A stretch of 13,803 bases of DNA from an uncultured Blautia sp. Lineage in GTDB: Bacteria; Bacillota; Clostridia; Lachnospirales; Lachnospiraceae. The DNA is taken from positions 1-13,803 of the forward strand of contig CALIZJ010000297.1 in assembly GCA_938028845.1 (NCBI GenBank). The letters run 5' to 3'. The notes beneath the pieces are model-generated. The model did no database searches, was not told the DNA's origin, and saw only the letters and a program-made list of their open reading frames with translations. Each line of letters starts with the position of its first letter. Positions within the stretch are counted from its first letter, which is position 1. Position numbers and translations under genes: made by a program. This document shows, in pieces, positions 1 through 6,937 of the stretch.

Positions 1-37
1 AATGTGACTGGAGTTCAGACGTGTGCTCTTCCGATCT
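1..37. other. Illumina sequencing adapter left on the contig end
   Basis: Bases 4-37 are identical, as I recall it, to the 34-nt Illumina TruSeq index/read-2 adapter that starts GTGACTGGAGTTC and ends GCTCTTCCGATCT. Bases 1-3 (AAT) could be the tail of an index. The stretch translates as MTGVQTCALPIS, a peptide that recurs as an artefact at the start of database proteins. It is not genomic and should be trimmed. It also supplies a false GTG start that makes the truncated fdhD look like a complete gene. Confidence 0.97.
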
Positions 38-381
38 CAGGACCTTTATTTTCCAGTACAGGCTGTGCCCATTGCTGTACTTTTGTTTCCGGAGAGGAAA
101 CGCTTTGTAAAATAGAAGATATAGGAAGGCATAATGCTCTGGATAAAGGAATCGGGTACTGCCTTCTAAATGGGATCGGTCTTGGAACGGTCACTGTGTT
201 TACTACCGGAAGGGTGTCTGCTGACTATATGGAGAAAATTATACGAAGCGGTATCCGTACAGTGGTATCCAGGGCGGCTGTTACAGATGCGGCTGTTGCG
301 GCGGCAAGAAAACACGGAATTACTTTGTACGGATTTGTCAGGGGCAGGAAAGGAAATCAATATTCCCCGGCTGTTTTTTAG
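38..381 (+). CDS. fdhD: FdhD formate dehydrogenase accessory sulfurtransferase, C-terminal part
   Basis: This is the last ~114 codons of FdhD, the cytoplasmic protein that passes sulfur from a cysteine desulfurase (IscS in E. coli) to the molybdenum/tungsten cofactor of formate dehydrogenase. Family landmarks are visible: FSSTGCAHC near the left edge (usually F..TGG.H in the family), EDIGRHNALDK (the most conserved block), TTGRVSADYMEKI, and the C-terminal ITLYGFVRGRKGNQY. The upstream half carrying the CxxC sulfur-transfer motif is missing because the contig starts here; the reading frame runs back into adapter sequence. The TG-Cys-AH-Cys-Cys variant puts extra cysteines where Gly and Ser/Ala are more usual. 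The gene ends at TAG 379-381, about 25 bp before the promoter of an FNT channel gene, which fits a formate-related neighbourhood. The formate dehydrogenase itself is not in the window. Identity is near certain; the gene is partial because of the assembly, not decay. Confidence 0.93.
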
Positions 382-384
382 GTC

Positions 385-413
385 TTGTAGGAAAAAAAAG
401 AAAATGTTATAAT
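385..413 (+). promoter_or_regulatory. Putative extended -10 promoter for the FNT-topB operon
   Basis: A perfect TATAAT lies at 408-413, preceded by TG at 405-406, giving an extended -10 (TGnTATAAT). A weak -35 (TTGTAG, 3 of 6) lies at 385-390 with a 17-bp spacer. Transcription would begin near 420, leaving a leader of about 75 nt before the FNT start codon. It begins directly after the fdhD stop codon, so it separates the FNT operon from fdhD. Confidence 0.55.
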
Positions 414-452
414 AATAACAATCGTTGATAAACAGCGTCTCATAGCAGATTA

Positions 453-489
453 CAACTGTACCTCAAGGGGATAAAAAAGTTGGGAGGTA
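453..489 (+). promoter_or_regulatory. Leader inverted repeats that can mask the FNT ribosome binding site
   Basis: TACCTC at 459-464 is an exact complement of GAGGTA at 484-489, which overlaps the Shine-Dalgarno sequence GGGAGG (482-487, 8 nt before ATG 496). CAACT at 453-457 also complements AGTTG at 479-483. The two pairings cross, so they could form a pseudoknot or compete. The stems are short (6 and 5 bp) and may be chance. No known riboswitch class is recognised. Confidence 0.3.
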
Positions 490-495
490 TGCAGC

Positions 496-1251
496 ATGAA
501 CTATGAAGACGTACAAAAATTATCAAATGCAGCAGAGGGAAAGGCAAAGCTTCTGGAAAATGATTTTTTTAAATATTTTCTCAGAGCAGTCATGGCAGGC
601 TTCTTTATTGATATTGCTATGATCTTTTCCAACGTAGTGGGAAGTGTTTTTTCATCTACAATGCCTGAATGGGGGAAATTTTTAAGCGGGATCGTGTTTT
701 CTATTGCAGTCCTTTTGATCTCTCTGGTAGGAGGAGAGCTGTTTACAGGGAACAATCTTGTAATGGCTTTTGGTGCATATGATAAAAGGGTTTCCTGGGG
801 GAAAACCGGAAAAGTGTGGCTGGTAAGCTATATTGGAAATTTTGTGGGATGTTTTATTTTTGCTTTGCTGTTTGTGGGGGCTGGCGCTTCTGGTACACAG
901 GACTATTTTGCGGGTTTTATTGACAATAAATTAACAATTTCGCTGGGGCAAATGTTTTTACGAGCGGTTCTTTGTAATTTCTTTGTTTGTCTCGGTGTTC
1001 TGTGCGGAATCAAGCTGAAAAGCGAAGCTGCAAAGTTTTTAATGATCGTTATGTGCATTTCCGCTTTTGTGATCAGTGGTTTTGAACACTGTATTGCAAA
1101 CATGGGAACATTTACTGTGGCAGCTTTCCTGGTTCCGGGATTGTCCGTGGGAGCAATCTTAAGAAGCATGGTGGTTGTAACACTTGGAAATATGGTAGGC
1201 GGCGCCGTTTTACTGGCGTGGCCCTTAAGAAAGATGAGTGCAGATAAATAA
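496..1251 (+). CDS. Formate/nitrite transporter (FNT) family channel
   Basis: A 251-residue inner membrane protein of the FocA/NirC/HSC family, pentameric channels that pass small monovalent anions such as formate, nitrite or hydrosulfide. Visible family marks are GGELFTGNN (79-87), NFFVCLGV (161-168, matching NWLVCLAV in FocA), and GFEHCIANM (195-203) with the central pore histidine at H198. LGNMVGG (230-236) follows near the end. Six hydrophobic segments are expected and seen, and the length is close to the family norm (about 255-290). The ATG at 496 is supported by GGGAGG 8 nt upstream. The stop TAA (1249-1251) shares one base with the ATG of topoisomerase III (TAATG), implying translational coupling. 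Because fdhD is immediately upstream, formate is the most likely substrate; nitrite or hydrosulfide cannot be excluded from sequence alone, so no symbol is assigned. Confidence 0.92.
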   Translation: MNYEDVQKLSNAAEGKAKLLENDFFKYFLRAVMAGFFIDIAMIFSNVVGSVFSSTMPEWGKFLSGIVFSIAVLLISLVGGELFTGNNLVMAFGAYDKRVSWGKTGKVWLVSYIGNFVGCFIFALLFVGAGASGTQDYFAGFIDNKLTISLGQMFLRAVLCNFFVCLGVLCGIKLKSEAAKFLMIVMCISAFVISGFEHCIANMGTFTVAAFLVPGLSVGAILRSMVVVTLGNMVGGAVLLAWPLRKMSADK

Positions 1252-3299
1252 TGACAAAAGCTTTATACATAGCAGAAAAGCCCAGTGTGGCACAGGAATT
1301 TGCGAAAGCGCTGAAGATCAACGGACAGAGAAAAGACGGATACCTGGAATCAGAAGATTCTGTAGTGACCTGGTGCGTAGGTCATTTGGTCACTATGAGT
1401 TATCCTGAAAAATATGATGCAAAATACAAAAGGTGGAGTTTTGATACCCTGCCTTTTTTGCCGCGTGAATTTAAATACGAAGTGATCCCGGGCGTGAAAA
1501 AACAGTTTGATATTGTGAAAGGCCTGCTGAACCGCCCGGACGTAGAGACGATTTACGTGTGTACAGACTCCGGGCGGGAGGGAGAATACATATACCGCCT
1601 TGTTGCGCAGATGGCAGGGGTTAAAGGAAAAAAACAAAAGCGTGTGTGGATCGATTCACAGACGGAAGAGGAGATCTTAAGAGGAATACGGGAAGCAAAG
1701 GATCTTTCTTCCTATGATAATCTGGCCGCTTCCGCTTATCTGCGGGCAAAGGAAGATTATCTTATGGGAATTAATTTTTCCAGAGTGCTTACCCTTCGCT
1801 ATGGAAACAGCATTTCCAATTATTTAAAAGAAAAATATCAGGCTATCTCTGTGGGACGTGTGATGACCTGTGTGCTGGGAATGGTAGTGCGAAGAGAACG
1901 GGAGATCCGGACTTTCGTGAAAACTCCTTTTTACCGGGTGATCAGTTCCATTGTGCTGGAGGGGGAGACCTTTGACGGAGAATGGAGAGCTGTGGAAGGA
2001 AGTCGGTATTTTCAATCCCCGTTTTTATATAAGGAAAACGGCTTTAAGAAGAAGGAACATGCCCAGGAGCTGATCGGTTTCTTAAGCCAAAAACAGCCCC
2101 TAACCTGTACGGTAGAAAAAATCGAGAGGAAAAAGGAAAATAAAAATCCTCCCCTTCTTTTTAACCTGGCGGAACTTCAGAATGTTTGTTCCAAGCTGTT
2201 TAAGATCAGTCCGGATGAGACCCTGCGCATTACACAGGAGTTGTATGAGAAGAAACTGGTCACATATCCCAGAACAGACGCCCGTGTACTTTCCAGCGCA
2301 GTGGCAAAGGAGATTTATAAAAACATCCACGGACTCTTAAAATATCCCCAGGCTTTGGAGGAGGCAAAAGAAGTCCTTGGGCTGGGAAGCTATAAGACCA
2401 TAGGGAAAACCCGTTATGTTAATGACAAGCAGATTACGGATCACTATGCCATCATTCCCACCGGCCAGGGGCTGAATGTTCTGGGAAGTCTTTCCCAGAC
2501 TGCCCAGAGAGTATATGAGACCATTGTACGCCGATTTTTATGTATCTTTTATCCTCCGGCAGTGTACCAGAAAGTGAATCTGGTTACAAAAATGGAAGGA
2601 GAATCCTTTTTCTCTTCTTTTAAGGTTTTAAAAGAGGAAGGATATTTAAAGATTGCTGCCAATTCCTTTGCCAGAAAGAAGGCAGGGGAGAGCAGTAAAG
2701 AAGAAAGCGGCGAAAAAGGCGCAGAAGAAGAGGTTTCCTGTGACGAGGTTTTGCTTGCGGCATTGCAGAGGCTGAAAAAGAATGATATACTTTCCGTAAA
2801 GGAGCTTGGCATCAAAGAAGGAGAGACTTCTCCGCCGAAGCGCTACAATTCCGGTTCCATGATCCTGGCAATGGAAAATGCCGGGCAGCTTATTGAAGAC
2901 GAAGAGCTGCGGGCTCAGATAAAAGGAAGCGGGATCGGGACCAGCGCCACAAGGGCAGAGATTTTAAAAAAACTGTTCCATATTAAATATCTCTCCTTAA
3001 ATAAAAAGACCCAGATCATCACGCCTACCCTTTTAGGGGAAATGGTCTTTGATGTGGTGAACTGTTCCATCCGCCAGCTTTTAAATCCGGAGCTGACGGC
3101 AAGCTGGGAAAAGGGTCTTACGTATGTGGCGGAAGGCAGCATTACCCAGGAGGAATATATGGATAAGCTGGAGCATTTCGTGCGGGTGCGCACCAACCAG
3201 GTAGAGGCAAGCAATTTTCAGTATGCCCTGCGCCAGTTTTTTGACGCCGCGGCTTCTAATTATAAAAAACCTGTTGAGTCTAAACGAGGAGGAAAATAA
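1251..3299 (+). CDS. topB: DNA topoisomerase III (type IA)
   Basis: A 682-residue type IA topoisomerase, which cuts one DNA strand through a 5'-phosphotyrosine link and passes another strand through; topoisomerase III mainly decatenates and resolves recombination and replication intermediates. The Toprim domain is at the N-terminus: YIAEKPSVAQ with E9, and CTDSGREGEYI (104-114) carrying D106, E110 and E112. The acidic motif reads D-S-G rather than the D-x-D of E. coli; a glycine here is common in Gram-positive TopB proteins as I recall. The catalytic tyrosine is Y339 in VTYPRTD (337-343). DHYAIIPT (397-404) and GIGTSATRAEIL (561-572) are further family motifs. A charged linker occupies about 478-500. 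No C-terminal zinc-finger cysteines are seen. The start overlaps the FNT stop. TopB genes also occur on integrative elements, but no other element gene is present here. Confidence 0.95.
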   Translation: MTKALYIAEKPSVAQEFAKALKINGQRKDGYLESEDSVVTWCVGHLVTMSYPEKYDAKYKRWSFDTLPFLPREFKYEVIPGVKKQFDIVKGLLNRPDVETIYVCTDSGREGEYIYRLVAQMAGVKGKKQKRVWIDSQTEEEILRGIREAKDLSSYDNLAASAYLRAKEDYLMGINFSRVLTLRYGNSISNYLKEKYQAISVGRVMTCVLGMVVRREREIRTFVKTPFYRVISSIVLEGETFDGEWRAVEGSRYFQSPFLYKENGFKKKEHAQELIGFLSQKQPLTCTVEKIERKKENKNPPLLFNLAELQNVCSKLFKISPDETLRITQELYEKKLVTYPRTDARVLSSAVAKEIYKNIHGLLKYPQALEEAKEVLGLGSYKTIGKTRYVNDKQITDHYAIIPTGQGLNVLGSLSQTAQRVYETIVRRFLCIFYPPAVYQKVNLVTKMEGESFFSSFKVLKEEGYLKIAANSFARKKAGESSKEESGEKGAEEEVSCDEVLLAALQRLKKNDILSVKELGIKEGETSPPKRYNSGSMILAMENAGQLIEDEELRAQIKGSGIGTSATRAEILKKLFHIKYLSLNKKTQIITPTLLGEMVFDVVNCSIRQLLNPELTASWEKGLTYVAEGSITQEEYMDKLEHFVRVRTNQVEASNFQYALRQFFDAAASNYKKPVESKRGGK

Positions 3300-3301
3300 T
3301 T

Positions 3302-3967
3302 ATGAAAGAGTTTACCATTGCAAATCTTTTGGATCTGGAGCAGACCATAGCGAAAGACCTTTTTCAGGGAAAAACCTATCCATGGGAAGTACTTCCGGAA
3401 ATCGGAGCTTTTATCTTAAAACTGGGACAGACCTTAAGCCCGGAGGAGTATGACTGTGTAGGAGAAAATGTCTGGATCGCCAAATCTGCTAAGGTAGCTC
3501 CTACAGCCTGTGTAAACGGTCCTGCTATTATTGGAAAAGAGGCGGAAGTACGTCACTGTGCTTTCATCCGGGGAAACGCCATTGTGGGAGAAGGTGCGGT
3601 TGTGGGAAATTCCACAGAGCTGAAAAATGTAGTGCTTTTTAATAAAGTCCAGGTGCCTCACTATAATTATGTAGGAGATTCTGTGCTGGGATACAAGTCT
3701 CATATGGGGGCAGGCTCCATCTGCTCTAATGTGAAATCCGATAAAAAGCTTGTAGTGGTAAAAGATAAAGAAGAACAGATCGAGACTGGCCTGAAAAAAT
3801 TCGGCGCTATGCTGGGTGACAATGTGGAGGTAGGCTGCGGATCTGTTTTAAATCCGGGAACTGTAATCGGAAGAAATTCCAATATCTATCCTCTCTCACC
3901 AGTAAGAGGCTGCGTACCGGCAGACAGTATTTATAAAAGCAGAAATGAGATTGTGAAAAAATTCTAA
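3302..3967 (+). CDS. Left-handed beta-helix (hexapeptide repeat) protein, GlmU C-domain-like
   Basis: A 221-residue protein made mostly of imperfect hexapeptide repeats ([LIV]-G-x-x-x-x) from about residue 52 to 205, for example VGENVWIAKSAKVAP, IIGKEAEV, IVGEGAVVG and VIGRNSNIYP. This forms a left-handed beta helix as in the acetyltransferase half of GlmU and in sugar-nucleotide pyrophosphorylase-like proteins. The first ~50 residues are a helical cap with no nucleotidyltransferase signature (no GxGTRM-type loop), so the uridylyltransferase half of GlmU is absent. HYNYVGDSVLGYKSHMGAGS (119-138) resembles the GlmU stretch that shapes the acyl-CoA site, so acetyltransferase or nucleotide-sugar chemistry is possible but unproven. 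It starts 2 bp after the topB stop with AGGAGG inside the topB end, so it is almost certainly co-transcribed and coupled. Automatic annotation would probably call it a UDP-N-acetylglucosamine pyrophosphorylase-like protein. Confidence 0.85.
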   Translation: MKEFTIANLLDLEQTIAKDLFQGKTYPWEVLPEIGAFILKLGQTLSPEEYDCVGENVWIAKSAKVAPTACVNGPAIIGKEAEVRHCAFIRGNAIVGEGAVVGNSTELKNVVLFNKVQVPHYNYVGDSVLGYKSHMGAGSICSNVKSDKKLVVVKDKEEQIETGLKKFGAMLGDNVEVGCGSVLNPGTVIGRNSNIYPLSPVRGCVPADSIYKSRNEIVKKF

Positions 3968-4006
3968 GATATATACGCTGCGCAAGGCTTTGAAGGTAAG
4001 TCTATA

Positions 4007-4036
4007 TTACAATTTCGCTTTTTTTCATACTATAAT
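4007..4036 (+). promoter_or_regulatory. Putative promoter for the lipoprotein gene
   Basis: A perfect TATAAT lies at 4031-4036, 31 bp before the ATG at 4068. A weak -35 candidate (TTACAA, 4007-4012) is 18 bp upstream. The 5' leader would be about 25 nt and contains the AAGGAGGAG ribosome binding site (about 4053-4061). No clear terminator for the preceding gene is visible between 3968 and 4006. Confidence 0.5.
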
Positions 4037-4067
4037 CTGAATTATAAAAGACAAGGAGGAGAAAGGT

Positions 4068-4736
4068 ATGAAAAAGAAATTAGTAATCTTGACATTGTCT
4101 TTACTGACAGCAGGAATGTTAAGCGGATGCAGTCTGGAAGAAATCCTGGGAACAACCACAGAGGTCACGAAAACTGCCTCATCTGAGACAGATTCCGCTC
4201 CCTCAAAAACGCCTTCCAAGGGAACTGCGGCAGATACATCATCCAAAGACGAAAAACCAGTGACAGACAGTACGGATTCTTCACAGACAGCTTCGTCTGA
4301 TGAGAATTCAAATCAGGGAACAGAAGAAGAGATACCGTCTCAGGGCTGGAACTCTATTGTTCTGTATGATACGGCATTGAATGAAAAACAAGTGACACGG
4401 GGAGATGACGGAACAGGAAACTGGTATGACGAGGACGGGATATCCTATGGAAATCTCGATGAGATCCAGGATGAATCCGCTCCTATCTATAATGAAAACG
4501 GAGAGGAATATTTCTGGAACGCTTCTTTTGCCCAGGAAGCTGCCGATGCAGAGCAAGGCGGCTCAGGTGGGGACAGTTCAAATGACGTGAATGATCCTTA
4601 TGATCTGTTTTCCTGGGACGAGGGGACGAATTCTTATATTCCTTTCCAGAAGGCAGAAGGGGACGGAAGCCCCATCGGAAGAGGAAACGGCTGGTATTAC
4701 TATGATGCAGAGAGCGGAGAGTATCTTCCGTGGTAG
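4068..4736 (+). CDS. Small acidic lipoprotein of unknown function
   Basis: A 222-residue exported lipoprotein. The N-terminus is a type II signal peptide: KKK, a hydrophobic stretch (5-18), and the lipobox LSGC (18-21), so Cys21 would be lipidated and the protein anchored on the outer face of the membrane. Residues 29-90 form a disordered Ser/Thr/Asp/Glu/Lys-rich tether. The C-terminal half has two similar aromatic, acidic segments (about 118-151 and 182-222), each with W-x-D/E near the start, an SY, a central S-A/S-P-I and a final GE(E)Y. No enzymatic motif is seen and I do not recognise the family. It has its own promoter and strong RBS, and it converges with the threonine aldolase gene across a shared terminator. 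Function is unknown; substrate binding or cell-wall association is only a guess. Confidence 0.85.
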   Translation: MKKKLVILTLSLLTAGMLSGCSLEEILGTTTEVTKTASSETDSAPSKTPSKGTAADTSSKDEKPVTDSTDSSQTASSDENSNQGTEEEIPSQGWNSIVLYDTALNEKQVTRGDDGTGNWYDEDGISYGNLDEIQDESAPIYNENGEEYFWNASFAQEAADAEQGGSGGDSSNDVNDPYDLFSWDEGTNSYIPFQKAEGDGSPIGRGNGWYYYDAESGEYLPW

Positions 4737-4795
4737 TCCCTTTTGCTGAGGCGTAAAGAAATAATCTATAGAGGAAAAATTCAATTTACAGAATG

Positions 4796-4840
4796 AAAAA
4801 AGCTGCAGGACATCCTTAAAGGATCTCCCGCAGCTTTTTT
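4796..4840. terminator. Bidirectional intrinsic terminator between the lipoprotein and threonine aldolase genes
   Basis: The perfect inverted repeat AAAAAAGCTGC (4796-4806) / GCAGCTTTTTT (4830-4840) gives a GC stem flanked by A6 and T6, so it can end transcripts from both sides. A further inner pairing (ATCCTT / AAGGAT, 4812-4817 / 4819-4824) is possible. The minus-strand 5' arm is the coding sequence for the last residues of the aldolase, and the aldolase stop codon (4816-4818) sits in the loop. Confidence 0.88.
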
Positions 4841-5841
4841 AAGTCATCAGAAGTGGTAGACCAGCTTGTGGCAAAGCGGACAATGGTATGGTTTTCATCT
4901 GCCTTGTCCCAAAAGCTGAAAGCCACTTCTTTTTTCAGCTTTTCAAGGCGGCTGTTTTCCAAAAGAATAAACTGCTGGTTTGTAGGGGATTCCAGATAAA
5001 AAGGATATCCCTTTTCTTTTATTATGGATTTCAGTGCTTCTGCGGCCTGGATGGCGTTTTTGCTTATTTGCAGATACAGGTCATCGGTAAACAGAACGTC
5101 GAACTGAATCCCTAAAAGACGGCCTTTTGCCAGCAGGGCGCCGTGCTGTTTGGCTATGGTAAGAAAATGAGCAGGCGCATTTCCTTTTGGAAAGACAACG
5201 GCTTCTCCGCATAAAGCCCCCACCTTGGTTCCGCCGATATAAAAAACATCGCAGAGCCGGGCGATATCCCCAAGAGAAACATCCGTACCGGAACCTGCAA
5301 GACCATATCCAAGTCTGGCGCCGTCCATATAAAGAGGGATATGGTAAGCTCTGCAAAGTTCGGAAAGGGAGGTCAGTTCATCTTTGGTATAAAGAGTTCC
5401 GTATTCCGTGGGATGGGAAATGTATACCATTCCCGGAAATACCATATGTTCATGATTCTCGTCCCCGTAAAAATCAGACAAATACCGCTCCAGGTCATTG
5501 GGACTGATCTTTCCCTGCTTTTGGGGCAGAGGGAGAACTTTATGACCTGTGTATTCAATGGCTCCTGCTTCGTGGGTGTTTATATGGCCGGTATCTGCGC
5601 AGAGAACGCCGTCATAAGAGCGCAGCATGGAAGAGATCACTACAGAGTTTGTCTGAGTTCCTCCTACGAGAAAATAGACATCTGCCTCTTTGGCCTGGCA
5701 GGCAGCCCGGATCTTTTCCCGGGCGGAGGCGCAGTAAGGATCTGTGCCATAGCCAGAAAGAGATTCCAGATTGGTTTCAGCCAGACGCTTAAGGATTTCA
5801 GGATGAGCGCCGGCAATGTAGTCGTTTTCAAAAGAAAGCAT
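4816..5841 (-). CDS. ltaE: Low-specificity L-threonine aldolase (PLP-dependent)
   Basis: A 341-residue, fold-type I PLP enzyme expected to cleave L-threonine and L-allo-threonine into glycine and acetaldehyde (related members act on beta-hydroxy amino acids). Visible landmarks are FENDYIAGAHPEIL at the N-terminus, FLVGGTQTN (57-65, PLP phosphate loop), TGHINTHEAGA (84-94, ring-stacking histidine region), and YMDGARLGYG (171-180) with D173 contacting the pyridine nitrogen. FYIGGTKVGALCGE (200-213) carries K206 as the Schiff-base lysine. Length matches the family. The ATG at 5841 is preceded by GGAGG at about 8 nt. It lies 84 bp downstream of the traX-like gene in the same direction but behind that gene's terminator, so it probably has its own promoter, though none stands out. 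Close relatives in the beta-eliminating lyase superfamily are the main alternative. The symbol is the E. coli name and stereospecificity cannot be read from sequence. Confidence 0.9.
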   Translation of the reverse strand: MLSFENDYIAGAHPEILKRLAETNLESLSGYGTDPYCASAREKIRAACQAKEADVYFLVGGTQTNSVVISSMLRSYDGVLCADTGHINTHEAGAIEYTGHKVLPLPQKQGKISPNDLERYLSDFYGDENHEHMVFPGMVYISHPTEYGTLYTKDELTSLSELCRAYHIPLYMDGARLGYGLAGSGTDVSLGDIARLCDVFYIGGTKVGALCGEAVVFPKGNAPAHFLTIAKQHGALLAKGRLLGIQFDVLFTDDLYLQISKNAIQAAEALKSIIKEKGYPFYLESPTNQQFILLENSRLEKLKKEVAFSFWDKADENHTIVRFATSWSTTSDDLKKLREIL

Positions 5842-5902
5842 AAAAATTCCTCCACAATTTTTCGTAATGTTTATTTTCTGTCCCAGTTTTCCGTGGAAAC
5901 AG

Positions 5903-5943
5903 CAAAAAGATACGCCGGAGACTGGCTAAAACAGTATCCGGCG
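5903..5943 (-). terminator. Intrinsic terminator of the TraX-family gene
   Basis: On the minus strand, CGCCGGATACTG (5943-5932) pairs with CAGTCTCCGGCG (5924-5913) across a 7-nt loop with one mismatch, followed by TATCTTTTT. The 5' arm encodes the last residues (R-R-I-L) of the TraX-family protein and its TAG stop lies in the loop, the same layout as the aldolase terminator. Confidence 0.85.
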
Positions 5944-6660
5944 AAGAATAACCAAGATGGTGATATGCAAAGGATAAAAGGCATAGAAAAAGTATTTGCC
6001 GAATTTTCCTCTGATAAAGCCCCGTTCCCCATTATACATATTGATAAAAAGGAAAGCAAAGCAGGCCTTCCATTCGTAATAAAGCCAGCAGCTTCCTATA
6101 ATGGCCTGGGCGGGTTTATAATACCGGAACCAGTACATAATAAGAAGAAATACATATCCCCGCCAGCCATAGTCCGCATTTAAGAAGTAAGAGACAGCCA
6201 GGACTATGAGCATGGATATGACCTGTAAAAGCTGCTGTTCCCGGAAGTATTCAATGGCACAAAAGGCCACATATCCTAAAAACAAGGTGAAAAAGACATT
6301 CTGCCTTTCGTAGCGCCAGGTATCTGTTCCCATAAAATTCCAGGGAAGTTCGGAAATACAGGCGAAAATAAGCAGGTTACGTCCGTATTTAAAACGGTTC
6401 CTGGTATGCATAAAGCCTTCTACTAAAAGAAAACAGAAAATAGGAAAAGCCAGTCTTCCCACATCCCGGCAGACCCGGTACAAAGAATAACTTCTTCCGA
6501 AAGCACTGAACCAGGGTTCCATCGCCTCCGGCCAGTTCAGCAAAAGAATAGCAGCTGTATGATCAATCAGCATGATCAAAATAGCAATTACCTTAAGGGC
6601 GCTTCCGCTTAATATCTGCATCCTTTCCGGCAAAAAAGATGGTGTCTTCGTTTCATTCAT
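5926..6660 (-). CDS. TraX family membrane protein
   Basis: A 244-residue multi-spanning membrane protein of the TraX family (named for the F-plasmid protein that N-acetylates pilin). Features include LSGSALKVIAILIMLIDHTA near the N-terminus, and the family core GRLAFPIFCFLLVEGFMHTRN with a following KYGRNLLIFA and SELPWNF. QNVFFTLFLG comes next, and the C-terminus reads FYAFYPLHITILVIL. About eight hydrophobic segments are apparent. Chromosomal copies without any conjugation machinery are very common in Firmicutes and are presumed membrane acyltransferases acting on an unknown substrate, so the name does not imply conjugation. The ATG at 6660 is weakly supported by a GGAG-containing stretch upstream. 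It has its own promoter and an overlapping terminator, so it appears monocistronic. Identification to family is solid; the reaction is unproven. Confidence 0.87.
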   Translation of the reverse strand: MNETKTPSFLPERMQILSGSALKVIAILIMLIDHTAAILLLNWPEAMEPWFSAFGRSYSLYRVCRDVGRLAFPIFCFLLVEGFMHTRNRFKYGRNLLIFACISELPWNFMGTDTWRYERQNVFFTLFLGYVAFCAIEYFREQQLLQVISMLIVLAVSYFLNADYGWRGYVFLLIMYWFRYYKPAQAIIGSCWLYYEWKACFAFLFINMYNGERGFIRGKFGKYFFYAFYPLHITILVILRRILF

Positions 6661-6740
6661 AGAAAATCTCCATATAAAATCATCCCACTAAACTACATCA
6701 TCCCAAACAATAGGTTTTAGTCCCTAAAAGAACTGCCTCC

Positions 6741-6770
6741 ATTCTATCACACATCCCCCATACTCGACAA
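6741..6770 (-). promoter_or_regulatory. Putative promoter for the TraX-family gene
   Basis: On the minus strand TTGTCG (6770-6765) and TAGAAT (6746-6741) are separated by 18 bp, with TG one base before the -10 (extended -10 TGnTAGAAT). The leader to the ATG at 6660 would be about 75 nt. Confidence 0.4.
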
Positions 6771-6937
6771 CCTATACTTTTCTGATTTAGCAGCATAAAT
6801 TTACCGCAGAAATCACAGCAGCCTCCAAAAAGTTTCCTCGAAATCACCCCACATCAATCCCGCCGGCTCGCTGCCCCTCACATTTTTTTCAAATTACATC
6901 TGGACTATTTCTACATTTTATGAGAAAATAACCCTAG
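6771..6937. other. Intergenic stretch with no recognisable gene
   Basis: This part of the 370-bp gap between the divergent TraX and NifU-like genes shows no convincing ORF, repeat or RNA family. The promoter of the NifU-like operon should be near its right end (6885-6935, AT-rich, with TTTCAA and TACATT/TTTTAT candidates), but no pair is good enough to call. A three-codon ATG AGA AAA TAA at 6920 is probably chance. Confidence 0.5.

Noticed and set aside
3968..4006. Terminator after the beta-helix gene
   Set aside because: No stem of useful length could be found next to the T-run near 4019-4025.
5341..6183. A 280-codon plus-strand reading frame
   Set aside because: It is antisense to the threonine aldolase and TraX-family genes, has no ribosome binding site and no domain-like sequence; the minus-strand genes carry all family motifs.
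1251..6660. topB and a traX-like gene as signs of an integrative conjugative element
   Set aside because: No relaxase, type IV secretion, integrase or att-like repeat is seen, and both families are common as ordinary chromosomal genes in Lachnospiraceae.
6920..6931. Tiny ORF ATG AGA AAA TAA upstream of the leader hairpin
   Set aside because: Three codons, no ribosome binding site, and no run of regulatory codons; most likely chance.
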